Shown: piece after piece, positions 34,911-45,683 of the stretch | Layout of the letters: each line of letters starts with the position of its first letter | How positions within the stretch are numbered: position 1 is the first letter of the stretch | NCBI RefSeq assembly: GCF_003255815.1 | Contig: NC_037669.1 | Location: 125,759,152-125,823,151 of the forward strand | DNA: 64,000 nucleotides | DNA from: Theropithecus gelada | Taxonomy: Eukaryota; Chordata; Mammalia; Primates; Cercopithecidae | Reading direction: 5' to 3' | Notes under the pieces: generated by a model | The model's input: only the letters and a program-made list of their open reading frames with translations | Databases searched by the model: none | Told to the model about the DNA's origin: nothing | Translations under genes and position numbers: made by a program

Positions 34911-35344
34911 ACTCCCTCCATTACCTTGTCTTAGTTGAAAATTGGCCTTACAAATGGCTTATTGATAAACCAAATTACATTTATAGGTAGATGTCATTCT
35001 TGAATTATCTGCTGCATCTGGCACTAGTTTTCATTTTTCACTCGCGGAAGTCAAGAGTGACTTTCATGACTCCTTCCCAAGCTCTTGGTGTTCCTCAGAA
35101 CTTTCTCTTCCCCCAAATTTCCAGTTGCCTTTGAGGGATCATCTTTCCCAGCTAGTCTGTTCAATGTTTATCCTCTTTATTGCTGTTCTAGTTTTAACTA
35201 TGATAATTTTCCACTTTGCTTAAGTAAACTCTTTTATTCTCACAATCTCAACAATGTTATATTTCTATATGCTGATATTTTCTCCAAAATATTTTTCAAA
35301 ATAACTCCAGTTTGGCTGATGAAACTACTTTTCAATTGTTAAGG
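34911..35344 (+). mobile_element. Second sense L2 copy, ORF2 part
   Basis: 'gaattatctgctgcatctgg' (35001-35020) and 'cccaagctcttggtgttcct' (35077-35096) match sense L2 ORF2 blocks that lie upstream of those in the preceding copy, so this is a separate L2 copy or a local duplication. Confidence 0.5.
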
Positions 35345-35446
35345 ATGAGCCTCAGAAATCAAGATTGTAGGAAATGGGACTCTGAAAGCTCCATTTTAAC
35401 AAGATCTCCTGGTGCTTTGATGTGCACTAGGATATGAGAACCACTG
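35345..35446 (+). mobile_element. MER5A-like hAT MITE, partial
   Basis: 'tttaacaagatctcctggtg' (35395-35414) and terminal 'gatatgagaaccactg' (35431-35446) are the 3' half and inverted terminus of MER5A. The opposite terminus is missing. Sits inside L2. Confidence 0.7.
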
Positions 35447-35640
35447 ATCTATATCTTCATATCTGGCCTCTTATTAGAGCTTCAAACACAAATATCCAAC
35501 TGTTTATCTGACATTTCTACCAGTATGCACCTAACACAGCTCAAATTACACATGTGTAATGCTAAACTCATTATCTCATCTACCCCTGAAATCTCTCCTC
35601 CTCTTAAACCCTTATCTTCAGAAAGCCAGTTTTCAAAGAG
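35447..35640 (+). mobile_element. Second sense L2 copy, continuation
   Basis: 'atatccaactgtttatctgacatttctacc' in pieces and 'aatgctaaactcattatctc' (35558-35577) are L2 ORF2 blocks that continue the piece before the MER5A. Confidence 0.5.
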
Positions 35641-35644
35641 GGGT

Positions 35645-36090
35645 GTTACATAATGATAAAGGGATTAATATTTCAAGAAGACGTAATAATCCTTAATGTA
35701 TATGTACATAACAACAGAGCATGAATACATGAGGCAAAACGGATACAACAACTGTAAAGAGAAATAGATGAATCTACTGTTATAGCTGGAAACATTTAAC
35801 AATCCTCTATCAGAAGTGGACATATCCCCAGCAACTACACAATCATTAATTCCACAGTTGAAATAAAAATCAGTAGGTATCAAAACTCAACAGCACTGTC
35901 AATCAACAGTATATAATTGACATTGATAGACTACCTCATCGAACAATAGCAGGTTACACATTATTTTCAAGTTCACATAGAACATTCACCAAAATAGATC
36001 ACGTTTTGGGCCATAAAATACACTTTAACAATTTAAAACAAATAAAAGTCATACAATGTCTGTTCTCAGACCACAATGAAATTAAGCTAT
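35645..36090 (+). mobile_element. Old L1 LINE ORF2, early part, sense
   Basis: 'tttcaagaagacgtaataat' (35671-35690) and 'gttctcagaccacaatgaaa' (36062-36081) are ORF2 endonuclease-region motifs. Frames are broken throughout. It is followed, out of order, by L1 3' end sequence. Confidence 0.75.
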
Positions 36091-36825
36091 CTCTCACATC
36101 AGTCAGAATGACTATTTTTAACATTAAAAATCCAAAAAATAACAGGTGCTGATGAGCTTGCAGAGAAATGGGAGCACTTATTAACTGCCAGTGGGAATGC
36201 AAACTCTTAGTCAGTCATTGTGAAAAGCAGTTTGGTGATTTCTCAAAGAACATAAAGCAGAATTACCATTTGACCCAGCAATTCCATTATTGGGTATATA
36301 TTCCCAAAGGAATATAATTATTATTATACCATGAAGACACATGCTTGCGTATGTTCATTACAGCACTATTCACAATAGCAAAGACAGAATCAACATGAAT
36401 GCCCATCAATGCTAGGCTGGATTAAAAAAAAAAAAATGTTGTATATATATATAACATGAAATGCCACACAGCCATAAAAAGAATGAAATTGTGTCTTTTG
36501 CAGTGACGTAGATGGAACCGGAGACCATTATCCTAAGCCTACTAACACAAAACAGTAAACCAAACACAGCATGTTCTCACTTATAAGTGGAAGCTAAACA
36601 TTGAGTACATATGGATAAAAAGAAGGGAACACCAGGGCCTCAGGGTGGAGGCTGGGAGGAGGCTAAGTATTGAAAAATCACCTATTAGACACTATACTTA
36701 TCACCTGGGTGATGAAATAATTTTTTTCACCAAACCTCCACGACACACAGTTTACCTATATAGCAAACCTGCACATGCAAACCCGAACCTAAAAGTTTTT
36801 AATAAAGAATAATAAAAGAACATTA
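36091..36825 (+). mobile_element. L1 LINE ORF2 end and 3' UTR, sense
   Basis: 'ttgacccagcaattccatta' (36272-36291), 'ggagaccattatcctaagcc' and 'gttctcacttataagtggaa' (36572-36591) run in order to an A/T-rich end near 36800-36825. It lies between early and middle ORF2 pieces of an apparently older L1, so it is probably a nested, 5'-truncated younger L1. Confidence 0.8.
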
Positions 36826-37084
36826 TGAATAACTTTGTGCCTACAAATTTAATTAAATGGAACAACTCTTTTAAGACATACACTTCCAAAGAAAAATTAG
36901 ACAGTCTTGATAGACATATTATTTATTTTAAAAATGGAATCAGTAATTAATAACTTTCTAAAACAGAAAGTACTAGGCCCAAATGAATTCGCTAGTAAAT
37001 ATTTACATATATGTAAGAAGATATTATGTCAATTATCTACAATATCTTTTTAAAGACAGGGATAAAGGAGTTAAAAAGAAATTA
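36826..37084 (+). mobile_element. Old L1 LINE ORF2, middle part, sense
   Basis: 'gaacattatgaataactttg' (36817-36836) and 'ggcccaaatgaattcgctag' (36976-36995, the 'GPDGF/T' region before the RT domain) are L1 ORF2. It continues at 37706 after an LTR insertion. Confidence 0.75.
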
Positions 37085-37701
37085 TGTAGGCAGTGAGGGT
37101 AAGGAAGTGAGGGCAGTTACTAAGGGTAGTCCTCAGTAAGGTTTAACTTTTAATGAAAAGCAGCCCCCAAATCATTTTTTTTCTAACAAAGAGCACCTGT
37201 AATATCGAGCTGCAGACATTAAAAAGCTGGAGGCTTGCACAGGTAAATGCCTGCAGTTGTACCAATAGGAAAAAATGCACCTGGGACTAGGCATGATCAA
37301 TATGGTGGCTCCCTCTTCTCTTTGTCAGCCACGTGTACAATAAGGAGCAGACAAGATGACCTTGGCCAAGTGGAAAGCCCATTTGCTTAATAAGATTAAG
37401 GTGGGTGGACCAGCTTTCCCCAAGCTATGTAAATGTCACAACTGTTCAAACCAATCTGTACGCCCTATGTAAATCAGATATTGCCTCCTCAAGTCTGCCT
37501 ATAAAATCTGCTGCAGTCTGCTGCGTTTTCCTTTTTCGGACATGTCTCTGTTGCAAAAGAGGGAGCTGCTCTCCTCTCTTCTTTCTTCTGCCTATTAAAC
37601 TTTCCGCACCTTAACCCATTCCGTGTGTGTGTCAGTGTCATTAATATTCTTGGTGCGAGATGACAAACCCTGGGTATTTACCCAGACAATGATGCTGCTT
37701 C
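37085..37701 (+). mobile_element. Solitary ERV LTR (class I suspected) inside L1
   Basis: Starts TG at 'tgtaggcagtgagggtaagg', has a TATA-like 'ctataaaat' at about 37500, an 'attaaa' polyadenylation-type signal near 37595, and a T/GT-rich stretch before the end at 'gatgctgcttc'. The 4-base repeat 'atta' at 37081-37084 and 37702-37705 flanks it and L1 ORF2 is collinear across it. About 617 bases. I could not name the family; 'class I' is inferred from the 4-base duplication. Confidence 0.8.
37499..37507 (+). promoter_or_regulatory. TATA-like box in the solitary LTR
   Basis: 'ctataaaat' lies about 200 bases before the LTR 3' end, followed by an 'attaaa' near 37595, the usual U3-R arrangement. 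Whether it still promotes transcription cannot be judged from sequence. Confidence 0.4.
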
Positions 37702-37705
37702 ATTA

Positions 37706-38560
37706 GAGAAGAAAGAATACTTCATAACTCATTCTGTAAGTCTAGCATTACCCTCATACCAAAATCAAACAAAGACATTATTAGAAAACTACAGACCTGA
37801 GTCTTTCATGAACATAGATACAAAAATCTTTAACAAGCAAAATCAAATCCAACAATGGGCAAAAATAATTACACACCACCACCGAGTGGGATTTATCTCA
37901 CATGCAAGGCTAGTTCAATGTTGGAAAATCAAGTAATGTAATCCATTACATCAACAAACTGAAGAACAAGAATCATATTATCTTAATAGACAGAGGGAAA
38001 AAAAGGATTGTAAATACCACACCCATTGAAGATAAACTCTCAGTACACTAGGAAAATTGAAAACTTTGTAAATTTGATGAAGAATGTCTACAAAATACCT
38101 ACAGATAACATCCTACTTAAGGGTGAGAAACTTGAAACTTCACTGGTAAGATTAGGACAAGGGAAAGATACCCACTCTCACTGCTTTTCTATATTGTTCT
38201 GGAAGAAGGACAATCTTGTCACACAACAAGACAAGAAAAGGAAAGAAATGTTATACAGATTGGAAATAAATAACCCTCTATTTGTTTGAAGATGACATGA
38301 TTGTCTGTGTATAAAATCTAAAAGAAAAGAGAAAAACGTAAATTCCTGGAACTAAAAAGCAACTAGAATAAGGTTGCAAGATACAAGATTAATATGTGAA
38401 AGCCAATTTCATTTCTTCACACCAACAGGTAATAATTGGAATTTGAAACGATAAAGTAGATTTCTCCAAAATATACGAATAACTCTTAAAGCTTCATATT
38501 AAACAAGTGAATAAGCTGATAAGAAAATGAGCAAAAGACAGCTTCAGCTGATGTAGTGCA
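37706..38560 (+). mobile_element. Old L1 LINE ORF2, RT region onward, sense
   Basis: 'ataactcattctgtaagtct' (37723-37742), 'catgaacatagatacaaaaa' (37808-37827), 'gaagatgacatgattgtctg' (38287-38306, the RT active-site neighbourhood) are in ORF2 order. Many stops and shifts; not functional. Confidence 0.8.
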
Positions 38561-38599
38561 GCTTTATCCTATTTGTGATCTTCCTTATTAATTCTGATT

Positions 38600-38720
38600 G
38601 AATCTTAACTGATGTAAATGACAACTAATTTTCATTTGTTGTATATTTCCTGTGTCTAACTCAGTGACTGGCAAATAATATATACTCAATACATTTGAAA
38701 TTAATAAAAATGAAAGAGCA
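38600..38720 (+). mobile_element. L2 3' end fragment, sense
   Basis: 'gtgtctaactcagtgactgg' (38652-38671) and 'atactcaatacatttgaaa' match the L2 3' end in decayed form. Confidence 0.6.
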
Positions 38721-40955
38721 AATTAATTTTGGTACAGCATAGACATTTGTCAGGAATTAAACCACCAAGAGCGCTTGGAGAAAACTATGTACTACACACG
38801 CCAGTACCACTGCAAATATATATATGCTCTCTAACTTTGATGAAGTGCTAAAAATTGTTTGGAAAACTTTTTAACTGTCTCTTAACTGCTTCCTCTTCTA
38901 TCCTGCTTAATGAAAATTTGCTTCATTTTTCTTATGCTCCTTAACAGTCTGCGGCATTTATATTTACCATGTAATTTAGCCTACTCTTTCATACACACAC
39001 AAACACACACAGACACACACACACACACGAAGAACTCTGAGCATGAAATGTCATATCTAAAAATATATACTTATATACGCAACTATACTTCTTTGCCTTG
39101 ATTGTCAAAGAAAGAATTTTCTCTCTTTCAGCTGGAGACAGTGTTTCCCAACACCACTTCTGACACCAGATGTTTGCCTTTTCCATACTGAGCAATTCTT
39201 GAATTCTTCAGCACCAACTAGATATTCAACACTTCAATTTGATTCTAACATTACCTACAAATTCAGCTAATTGAAAATTTGAGGGTTCACACTATTTCCA
39301 TTTATGTTCATTATCTAGAAGAGTTCACAAAATTCATAAAAACACATGATCTATGTTTACTCTTTTATTATAAATGTTTCAACTCAGGAATAGCCAAATG
39401 GATGTGATGCACAGGGTGAGGTATAGGGTTGGGGGAGAGATTGTAGGTGCTGCTTCTATCCTTCTCAGGGCACATCACCCTTCCCGTACTTGCATGTTTT
39501 TACCAACCCAAAAGCTCCCAGGCTCCTGTCATTTACATTTTTCCTGTTTAAATAAAGATTTCATTATATAAATATAATTGATTAACCCTTGGCCATTGGT
39601 GATTGAACTCAATCACCAGTCCCTCTCTGCTCCCTGGAGCTTAGAGTATTGTGCTAAAAGTCCAAACCCTTTAATTTTGTCTTAGTCTTTTTGATGATCA
39701 GACCTCATCCTGAAGCTATCGAGGGAATCTTCCTGAATCTCATTAAAGTTAAAAAAGACAGTAAATGACAAGGGTTTTAGAAACTCTGTGCCAGAAAATT
39801 GAGACAAACACCGAACATTTATTTTTTTTAAACTACACAGTCTAACCCTATATTCCAAAGCTCTTATTAGATTACATACTCTCATATTCTGTAAAATATT
39901 CTTCCTCAATTATACTTGTTTCAATATTTTCTGATAATTTTTTACCAAAATTATAAATCATAACCTTTTTACTATAAAAGTCACCCCATATTGTCATCTA
40001 ACCATTATTGCCCTGTCCTCTTTTCTTCCATCAGCATAAACCTCTAAAAGGCATGTTCCACATTTACTCTTTTAACTTGTCTACCCCCTACATTGCTCAA
40101 TACTTTCCATTCCTGTAGCTCCAATAAACTGTCTCTTAGTGAAGTCATAAGCAACTCCTCAATATGATGGACTCATCTCAGGAAACACACAATTAATAAT
40201 AGTAAAAAACTATTTTCAAAAAACAAAACAAAAACTTAAGAAACTATCTCCTATGCAGTTTATTGATACGATATTTGATCCAACTCTATGCTTGAAAAGG
40301 ATGTGTGTATAGAATTATATTAGTATGTGATTGCAGGTATACAAATAGAGAGCTTTTGGAGCAAGAACAAATGTATTGTTAGTGCCAGTTTCATTTGGTT
40401 TTGTATCTTTCTTAGAAGTGATGAACTACCTTTATCACAGCAGCTCTTGCTCTAAAAAATAATATCACGGATACTTGGAGGTTTCAGATTTGCCTCATTT
40501 AAAAGCAGAGATGACTCATTCTATCAATGATCTCAAGTACTCTGATTTCTAGATCATGCCATTTACTGCATTTCCACATTTGTATCTGCTTCTAATAATG
40601 GGCAACTTCCTAAAATGTTTTTGAAAACACCACCTCATTTCCAAAGTCAATTTTTTCTTCTCATCTTTGGAGTAAAATGACTGATTAAGGAATGATGAAA
40701 ACCCAAATTAAGAATTGGGAAAACAAATCTGAAAGTGTTGGCAACTTACCTAGTAGTTAAAGACATACAGTACTTGTGAGCAAAGGTATTAGCCAAAATT
40801 AGGTTTAGATAATTAATTCCTATGAAATCCTAAATACATCTTAACATATAAAGGGACCAGAGAAACAAAGTATTTGATGGAAATTCCAGCTATAAAAGCA
40901 CCTGAATGTTAAAGATATCTGCAAATTTCATTCGTATTTTTTTTTTTTCCATTTA
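38721..40955. other. Unassigned AT-rich sequence with a CA microsatellite
   Basis: No gene or repeat family recognised over about 2.2 kb apart from the CA repeat at 38991-39028. Confidence 0.35.
38991..39028 (+). repeat. (CA)n microsatellite
   Basis: Interrupted CA dinucleotide run. Confidence 0.95.
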
Positions 40956-41160
40956 CAGGTGCTCCACAAGTTAAGTAGAGGTTATGTCACAGTAAATCCA
41001 TTGTAAGTTGAAAATATCAAAGTCAAAAGTCCAATTAATACACCTAACCTACTGAACATTGTAGCTTAGCCTAGCTCAGATCGTGTTCTGAACACGATCA
41101 GAACAATTAGCCTAGACTTGGGCAAAATCATCTGGCAACACACTACAGAAGGTTTTGATG
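40956..41160 (+). mobile_element. Tigger-like (pogo) DNA transposon fragment
   Basis: Starts 'caggtgctccacaagttaag', with 'taatacacctaacctactga' (41036-41055) and 'ttgggcaaaatcatctggca' (41118-41137) in the order of a Tigger-class element. The far terminus is not seen. It carries an unusual perfect palindrome at 41079-41099. Confidence 0.7.
41079..41099. repeat. Perfect short inverted repeat
   Basis: Arms 'gatcgtgttc' and 'gaacacgatc' flank a single T at 41089. The hairpin lies within the Tigger-like fragment and is followed by a further partial copy 'gatcagaac' (41095-41103). Confidence 0.9.
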
Positions 41161-41925
41161 TTCTGCAAAAGCAAAATATCTTTGGACCAAAAGGTTTTGC
41201 TTATTTTCCTTTGCTCGTAAAATTTAAAATTATTCTGCTTCTTTATGGCTTAAAACTTTAATGGTCATTGTTTCAAACAATCTCTAGAAGAAATTGTTCA
41301 TCTATTTTTAATTTTGCCTACATTGTTTTTTGTTTGACTTAGATGCATCATCTGGAGTAATTCAAAGGCTGCTTGACTTCTTAGCAGTATTACTACTGCT
41401 ACAAACTCCTCATCCCTTCACTCTGCCCCCAACTGGATTAATTATTGTAATAAAAACTAAGACAAATACGCGGAGCTCTTTGGGGGAAAAAAAATGCATA
41501 CATGTAGTTACTAGAAGCACTTTTTAGCATTAACTGGATTCTTGAATATTTAAGGTCAATATATACTGAGACCTTTGGAATCCTGACCTGAAACTATATT
41601 TTCTTATTATCTTACTTTCCATAATTTCTGAAGTAAAATTGTCTTATAGTCTGCAAATTAACAAACCATATTCACATTGGTTCACATTTATCAATAAACC
41701 ATACAAACATTTGTATATTTCTAAATAAACTGAAAGAAATTTATTCTATTATTTCTATTTATTTAGTAAATAGAAAGAATAAATTGTACCCAAAACAAAT
41801 TAAACAAGTTAGATGCATTACTTTTTAAACAAAAATAAAATATAACTCTAGTTTTATTTTTATTTTATTTTAGTTTTGCATTTCTAAGATTTGTTTGAAT
41901 TGTGCTAATTGTGTTAAAATCAATT
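41161..41925. other. Unassigned AT-rich sequence
   Basis: No gene or repeat family recognised; T/A-rich run near 41853-41880. Confidence 0.35.
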
Positions 41926-42650
41926 TATAATTGTATTAAAAGATACACAACGTAAAATGTATCATGTTAACCATTTTGAAATATACAATTCAGTAGTAAA
42001 AACATTCACATTGCTGTGCACCCAATGTCTAGAACTTTTTCATTTGGAAAAACTGAAACTGTATTTTTATGAAACAACAACCCCCCATTTATCCCTTCCT
42101 CCAGCCACTGGCAACCACCATTCTGTGTTCTTTTTTTAATTTGAGAGCTCTGTATACCTCATGTAATTGGAGTCATATAGTATTTGTATTTTCCGTGGCT
42201 ATTTCATATGGCATGATACCCTCAAGATTTATTTATGTTGTCGGTAGCATGTATGAGAATTTCCTTCCTTTTTAGGCTGAATAATATTCCATTGTATGAA
42301 AATAATGCATTTGTTTATTCATTCATGCGTCAGTAGACGCTGGGCTAGCTTCCACCTTTTGGCTATTACGCATTATGCTGTTATAAACATCGGTGTGCAA
42401 ACATTTCTTTGAGATCCTAGTTTTAGTTCTTTTAGATATATACACAGATGTAGAATTGCTGGATCATATGGTAATACTATTTTTAATTTTTTGAGGAACT
42501 GCTATATTATTTTTCATAGTAGCTGTACCATTTTACATTCCCACCACCAGTGCTTAAAGATACCAATTTCTCTACATCCTAGCCAGCACTTAATATTTTC
42601 CATTTATTTGATAGTAGTAATTCTAATGGATGTGAGGTGATATCTCATGG
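41926..42650 (-). mobile_element. L1M LINE 3' region, antisense, part 1
   Basis: Very clear antisense L1M order: 'ccactggcaaccaccattct' (42104-42123), 'ctgaataatattccattgta' (42277-42296), 'attgctggatcatatggtaa' (42456-42475), 'cattttacattcccaccacc' (42529-42548). Continues after the nested Alu. Confidence 0.9.
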
Positions 42651-42965
42651 TAGTTTTTTTGTTTTTTTGTTTGTTTTTTTCTTGAGACAGACTTTCTCTC
42701 TTTTTGCCCAGGCTGGAGTGTAATGGCACCATCTCGGCTCACTGCAACCTCTGCCTCCCAGGTTCCAGCAATTCTCCTGCCTCAGCCTGCTGAGTAGCTG
42801 AGATTACAGGCATGCACCACCACATCCAGCTAATTTTGTATCTTTAGTAGAGATGGGATTTCACCATGTTGGTTAGGCTGGTTCAAACTCCTAACCTCAG
42901 GTGATCCACCCGCCTCCAACTCCTGAAGTGCTGAGGTTACAGGTGTAAGTCACCGCACCTGATCC
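42651..42965 (-). mobile_element. Alu SINE, antisense (AluS-like), nested in L1M
   Basis: T/G-rich tail, 'atctcggctcactgcaacct' (42731-42750), 'gattacaggcatgcaccacc' and 'tcaccgcacctgatc'. A near-perfect duplication 'catggtagttt' (42646-42656) and 'cattgtagttt' (42965-42975) marks the insertion; L1M is collinear across it. Confidence 0.93.
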
Positions 42966-43207
42966 ATTGTAGTTTTGATTTGCATTTCCACAATTATTAG
43001 TGATGTTGAGCATTTTTGTGTGTACTTATTGTCCATTTGTATATCTCTTTAGAGAAAAGTCTATTCTAGTTATTTGCTTATTTTTTAAATGGGGTTGATT
43101 TTTTTTTTTTTTTCCTGTTGAATTCTAGGATTACTTTACATATTTTGGATATTAACCTCTTACCAGATGTATAATTTGCAACTATTTTCTCCCATTCTGT
43201 AGGTTGT
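42966..43207 (-). mobile_element. L1M LINE, antisense, part 2
   Basis: 'gattagtgatgttgagcatt'-like (42994-43015), 'attaacctcttaccagatgt' (43152-43171), 'cccattctgtaggttgt'. Breaks at 43207 where a MaLR begins and resumes at 45684. Confidence 0.88.
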
Positions 43208-43651
43208 TATCTTAATCAATTTTGTGTTACTATAACAGAATACCTGAGACTGTGTTATTTGTAAAGGAAAGAGTTTTATTTAGCTTATGGTTCTCCAATA
43301 AGGGTGCTTCAAGATTGGGTAGCTGCATCTGGATAGCTTCTGGTGAAAGCCTCATGCTGCATCACAACGTGGAGAAGAAGCAGAAGGGGAAATAGGCATA
43401 TGTAAAAAGAGACCAAACATGAGAGGCACCCTCACTGTGTAACAGTCTGCTGTGTGATAACAAATCAAGTCTCATGAGAGCAAGAAAGTGCACCTGAAAA
43501 ACAAAGAAACAAAGAAACAAACAAACAAAAACATTAATTATTCTTAATGTCCTAATCACATCTTAAGGGCACTGCCTCCCAACAGTACTACCTTGGGTAC
43601 CAACACATGACATGCCTTTCAGTGGAGATAAACCATATTCACACCACAACA
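43208..43651 (-). mobile_element. MaLR 3' LTR, antisense
   Basis: 'gttactataacagaatacct' (43226-43245), 'ggttctccaataagggtgct', 'aatgtcctaatcacatctta' (43546-43565) give the antisense MaLR LTR order. A CAAA-rich stretch lies at 43497-43531. Confidence 0.8.
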
Positions 43652-45278
43652 TTCTCCCTCTGGCTTCCCTAAAACACACTCCCTTTTTACAATGCAAAAT
43701 ACAATCATTCCATCACAATAGTCCCCAAAGTCTTAACTTGTTCCAGCATCAACTGAAAAGGCCAAAGTCCAAAGTCTCATCTGAGACTCAAGGCAAACTT
43801 CTTCCAGCTGTAAGGCTCTAAAATCAAAAACAAGTTATCTGCTCCCAAGGTACAGTAGTGGAGCAGGAAGTGCGTACACATTCTCATTCTAAAAGGGAGA
43901 TAGGAAGAACAGGGTAACTTTCTCAAAGCAAGCTAAAAGCCCATCAGGGAAGATATTAAATCTTAAGGTTAGAGAATAATGTTCATTGACTCCATGACCT
44001 ACATCCTGAGCACACTGGTGCAGGGGTTGGACCCCCAAGGTCTCAGGCAGCCCCACCCCTCTAGCTTTGCTTGGTGCATTTTGCACAGCGGCTCTCATGG
44101 TTTGGAGTTTCATACCAATGCCTGTGTCTTTTCCAGGTAGGCATTGCACAATGTTAGTGACTTGACAGATTTTGAGCCCCATTTTAATGGCTCCACAGAT
44201 ATTCTTCTGGGAGGGAATCTCTGTAGTGTCTTTACCTGTGCAGCAGGTTTCTGTCCAGGCTTCCAGGCAGTCCATACATCCTTTGAAATGTAAGGGAATC
44301 CTACTATACCTCTGCTGTTCTAGCATTCTGTATACCTACAGAATTAGCACTATGTGGACCCCATCAAGATCTGCCACTTGCATATTCTGAAGCAGACGAC
44401 AGAGCCATGGGTGGAACCACACCTGGGGCCACCAGAAAGATGGCTGTGTGGCTAAGGTGCACTGGGTAAGAATGCAGAAGCAGGGTTGTAAGGCAGCCAT
44501 GGGCAGCAAACAGGGGAAGGGCATCCTGGACTTAATCCCCCAAACAATTCTGCCCTTACAGGCCTCTGGGTCTGTGATGGAAGCTGCAGACTTAAAGATC
44601 TCTGAGATGACCTTTGGGCCCGTTTCTGATTGTCTTGATGATTAGCAACTGGCTCCATTTTAGACATATTAATTGCCTTAGCAAGTGGTCTCTGGGCCAC
44701 ATAATTGATTTTCTCTCCTGAAAATGCTTTTTTATTCTACCACATAGTCAAATGCAAATTTTCCAAGTATTTCTTTTCTTCTTCTGTTTTCTTTAGCAGC
44801 TCTCTGTAAGCACTTAGAAGTAAACATGCACCATCCTGAGAATTTTGCTACTTAGAAATTTCTCCTACCAGATATGCTCTTCTGTCACTCTTAAGTTCAG
44901 TCTTCCACAAAGTCCTAGGGCATAGATACAATACAGCCAAGTTATTTGCTACTATGTAATAAGAATGATCTTTACTCCAGTTTCAATAAGATATCCATCA
45001 TTTCCATATGCAAGCTCATCAAAATGGCCTTTCGTGTTTATATTTCTATCAGCATTCTGGCCAGACTATTTAACCAATCTCTAAGAAGTTCAAGACTTTA
45101 CCTAGTCTTCTCATCTTTTGAGCCCTCACCAAAGTTGCCTTTAATGTTGTCTTCATTGCAATACAGGCTTTTTTTAGCCTGCTTCTCCAAATTCTTCCAG
45201 TCACTATCAATTATCCAGTTACAAATTTTATATTTTCAGGTATCTCTCTAACATTGTCCCTCTTCTCAGTATCAATTC
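43652..45278 (-). mobile_element. MaLR internal region, antisense
   Basis: About 1.6 kb between two LTRs, opening 'ttctccctctggcttcccta'. Contains the minus-strand frame 43889-44326 (145 codons), a decayed remnant of the internal frame. No intact viral gene. The sequence is comparable with that at 3098-4433. Confidence 0.75.
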
Positions 45279-45683
45279 TGTCTTACTCCATTTTGTGTTG
45301 CTATAATAGAATACCTGAGACAGTGTTATTTATAAAGGAAAGAGGTTTATTGAGCACGTGGTTCTCCAGGCTGGAAAGTTCAAGACTGGAGAGCTGCATC
45401 TAGAAGCTTCTGGTAAGGGCTTTGTACAGTATGAAAATATAGAGAAACAGAAGGGGGAGCAGGTGTTGTTAAGAGACCAGACATGAGAGACAGCCTCATT
45501 TTATAACAGCCTGGGTAACTAAACCAGTCTCAGGAGAGCAAGAATTTACTCTTGCAAAAAGGACATTAACCTCTCTTAATGATCTAATCACCTCTTAAAG
45601 GCACAATATCTCAACAATGTCTCACTGGGGACCAAGCATCAATGTGAGTTTTGGTGGGAACAAGCCATATTCAAATTATACCA
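45279..45683 (-). mobile_element. MaLR 5' LTR, antisense
   Basis: 'gttgctataatagaatacct' (45296-45315), 'aaggaaagaggtttattgag' and terminal 'attcaaattatacca'. The host L1M resumes right after. The flanks 'gttgt' (43203-43207) and 'gttta' (45684-45688) may be a decayed 5-base duplication. Confidence 0.8.

Noticed and set aside
38991..39028. Regular spacing that might suggest a CRISPR-like or satellite array
   Set aside because: Plain CA microsatellite; no CRISPR or satellite unit occurs anywhere in the window.
43889..44326. 145-codon minus-strand frame
   Set aside because: Decayed MaLR internal sequence; not an intact protein and not a host gene.
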